Source: Adiantum capillus-veneris (Eukaryota > Streptophyta > Polypodiopsida > Polypodiales > Pteridaceae). From it: 64,000 nucleotides of DNA. The position numbers and the translations under genes were made by a program. Of the stretch, positions 62,868-64,000 are shown in pieces (positions within the stretch are counted from its first letter, which is position 1; every line of letters starts with the position of its first letter). Below the pieces are notes generated by a model. It searched no databases. It worked only from the letters and a program-made list of their open reading frames with translations, and was not told the DNA's origin. Location: assembly GCA_014529385.2 (NCBI GenBank), contig CM043963.1, positions 79,918,912 through 79,982,911 of the forward strand. The letters run 5' to 3'.

Positions 62868-63950
62868 TCATGGATACGGAGGTTGTTGTCCCAACACAGG
62901 TTGAGGTCTTTCCATACCCATTAGTGGTCTTTGAGCTTGGGCCATATTATGCTGATATCTGTACATGGGTTGTCCTTGTGGCCTCATGGGCACGTACTGA
63001 ACATTCCCATCATACTTTGGTCTGAAGTAGCACTCATGGGTTTCATGGTTGGTCCATTTATCCTCGATTGCACACCATTTTTGTGGCCTAATTGGTTGTC
63101 CATGTGGAGGTATCCCTTGTCCTGGTCCTTTCGTAGGTGCTTTTTGCATATTGTTCATCATGTCGTTCATCCTTTTTAGCATATCTTCTATGGCTGAGAG
63201 TGGTGCCACAGTAGCTGTTCCCACTTGTGCTGGTTTTGTGGATGTTGTTTTTTCACTTTGGTTATCCTTAGGGACATCTTCTTCATTGAAGATCTTGCAA
63301 TTGTCTCCTAGGTCAATAGCATCAGACACACGCACTTCTAGGGTGCTATGCTTTTTACTATAGAGTATATCATAAAGCTCTTTGTTTAGTAGTCCCTCCA
63401 AAAACAAGGATACCAGTCGTTCTTCTGCAAGTATCTCCATCTCTGGGAATCTGACAATGTATTGTTTCATTCGAGTTGCACAATCCCTAACAGACTCACC
63501 ATGTTTCTGTTTAAAACTGTAGATTTGAGCTACAGTATTATATTTAATCCCCGTTTTGGAACAAGCATCTACAAATCCTTGAGCTAATGTGTTCAAGTCC
63601 ATGATTGACCTTAGCGGAATGTTTTGGAACCATGTCAAAGCTTTTCCTTCTAATGTCATTCCAAACCCCTCGAATTGAGTATGGAAATTGAATATACGCT
63701 CTGCTCTTAGCACTTGCTTAAAGCTTGCTAAGTGGTCATATGGATCCCCTGATCCACTGTATTTTCTGACCCATTTCTGAAAATCAGTTGTTCTGAAACG
63801 TCTATTTGGTTCAACTCCAGGTCTTCTGGGAGTTGGTCCTGTTCCGAGTCCTTCAAACCAGTCTGTTGGAAATAGTGACTCATGTAGCCCTGGACTGGCC
63901 TTAGTGTCACTCGGTTTTCTACGTGATGAGGTGGTTTCTGGTTTCTTCAT
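62868..63950 (-). CDS. Element H: gag capsid
   Basis: A frame of 360 codons from the first Met; coding-like sequence continues past it to the window edge. Residues about 40-230 are the gag capsid domain (KYSGSGDPYDHLASFKQVLR, MTLEGKALTWFQNIPLRSIM, QKHGESVRDCATRMKQYIVR, VSLFLEGLLNKELYDILYSK). A Gln/Pro/Met-rich region follows, including KWCAIEDKWTNHETHECYF, a further Cys/His cluster. The 5' LTR, primer site and gag start lie to the right of 64000. Confidence 0.85.
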   Translation of the reverse strand: MKKPETTSSRRKPSDTKASPGLHESLFPTDWFEGLGTGPTPRRPGVEPNRRFRTTDFQKWVRKYSGSGDPYDHLASFKQVLRAERIFNFHTQFEGFGMTLEGKALTWFQNIPLRSIMDLNTLAQGFVDACSKTGIKYNTVAQIYSFKQKHGESVRDCATRMKQYIVRFPEMEILAEERLVSLFLEGLLNKELYDILYSKKHSTLEVRVSDAIDLGDNCKIFNEEDVPKDNQSEKTTSTKPAQVGTATVAPLSAIEDMLKRMNDMMNNMQKAPTKGPGQGIPPHGQPIRPQKWCAIEDKWTNHETHECYFRPKYDGNVQYVPMRPQGQPMYRYQHNMAQAQRPLMGMERPQPVLGQQPPYP

Positions 63951-64000
63951 ATTACTCTCAGATGATCTCTCACGATGTTCGTCTCTTGGAGTAGTTTCTG

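Overview
The window looks like intergenic or pericentromeric DNA of a land plant with a large, transposon-rich genome. The evidence is the plant-type LTR retrotransposons (a Ty1/copia element, a Ty3/gypsy chromovirus, Tat-like gypsy elements), short GT-AG introns of 75-90 nt, and a plant-style NIF phosphatase motif (LDLNGL). A fern or another seedless or large-genome plant is plausible, but the sequence does not fix the species. I found no tRNA, rRNA or CRISPR and no clearly intact host gene. The only intact long reading frames belong to retrotransposons.

Left third (1-21453): a nested stack of insertions. The 5' LTR of a minus-strand gypsy element (C1, 1604-21453) has been split twice. A TGTAA...TTACA unit (D, 1691-4811) sits between CAAGC duplications. 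A gag-protease-only LTR element (A, 6266-20396) sits between AAGAG duplications. A's own 5' LTR was then split by a complete, young copia element (B, 15188-20365) between ATAGG duplications. A CACTA-like non-autonomous DNA transposon (54-1383) lies in C1's leader. Removing D and A leaves about 2588 bp of C1, matching the 2584-bp solo LTR copy (C2) at 43325-45908.

Middle (21454-29400): the most unusual part. A plus-strand, intron-containing, now broken gene (24903-27684) encodes, in order, a histone H3 domain with CENH3-like features, a linker, a Ulp1/C48 SUMO-protease-type domain, and an FCP1/NIF HAD-phosphatase-type domain. It is flanked by two unrecognised broken minus-strand genes (21454-22353 and 28138-29159). 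Upstream are a 371-bp tandem duplication, long (CT/GA)n arrays and five ~60-bp units with shared inverted ends.

29400-49605: gypsy wreckage. J (29600-32130, plus) is a Tat-like pol with a second RNase H. K (34840-38794, plus) is a decayed gypsy element, apparently split by a minus-strand chromovirus G (38795-about 48080). G is itself split in its RT region by solo LTR C2. A plus-strand polyprotein tail, polypurine tract and LTR at 48090-48930 is probably the far end of K.

49605-64000: a large minus-strand gypsy element (H) running off the right edge. In transcription order it holds gag, zinc knuckle, spacer, retropepsin 1, RT, RNase H, two successive H2C2 zinc modules, the integrase core, a second retropepsin fused in frame after the integrase, W-V-P-K motifs, an apparent internal promoter/intron unit, a long coiled-coil third ORF, a polypurine tract and the 3' LTR. 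The post-integrase protease and the histone-Ulp1-NIF gene are the two strongest candidates for something undescribed. Element A shares the protease-1 type and the W-V-P-K tail with H, so it may be a deletion derivative mobilised by an H-like element.
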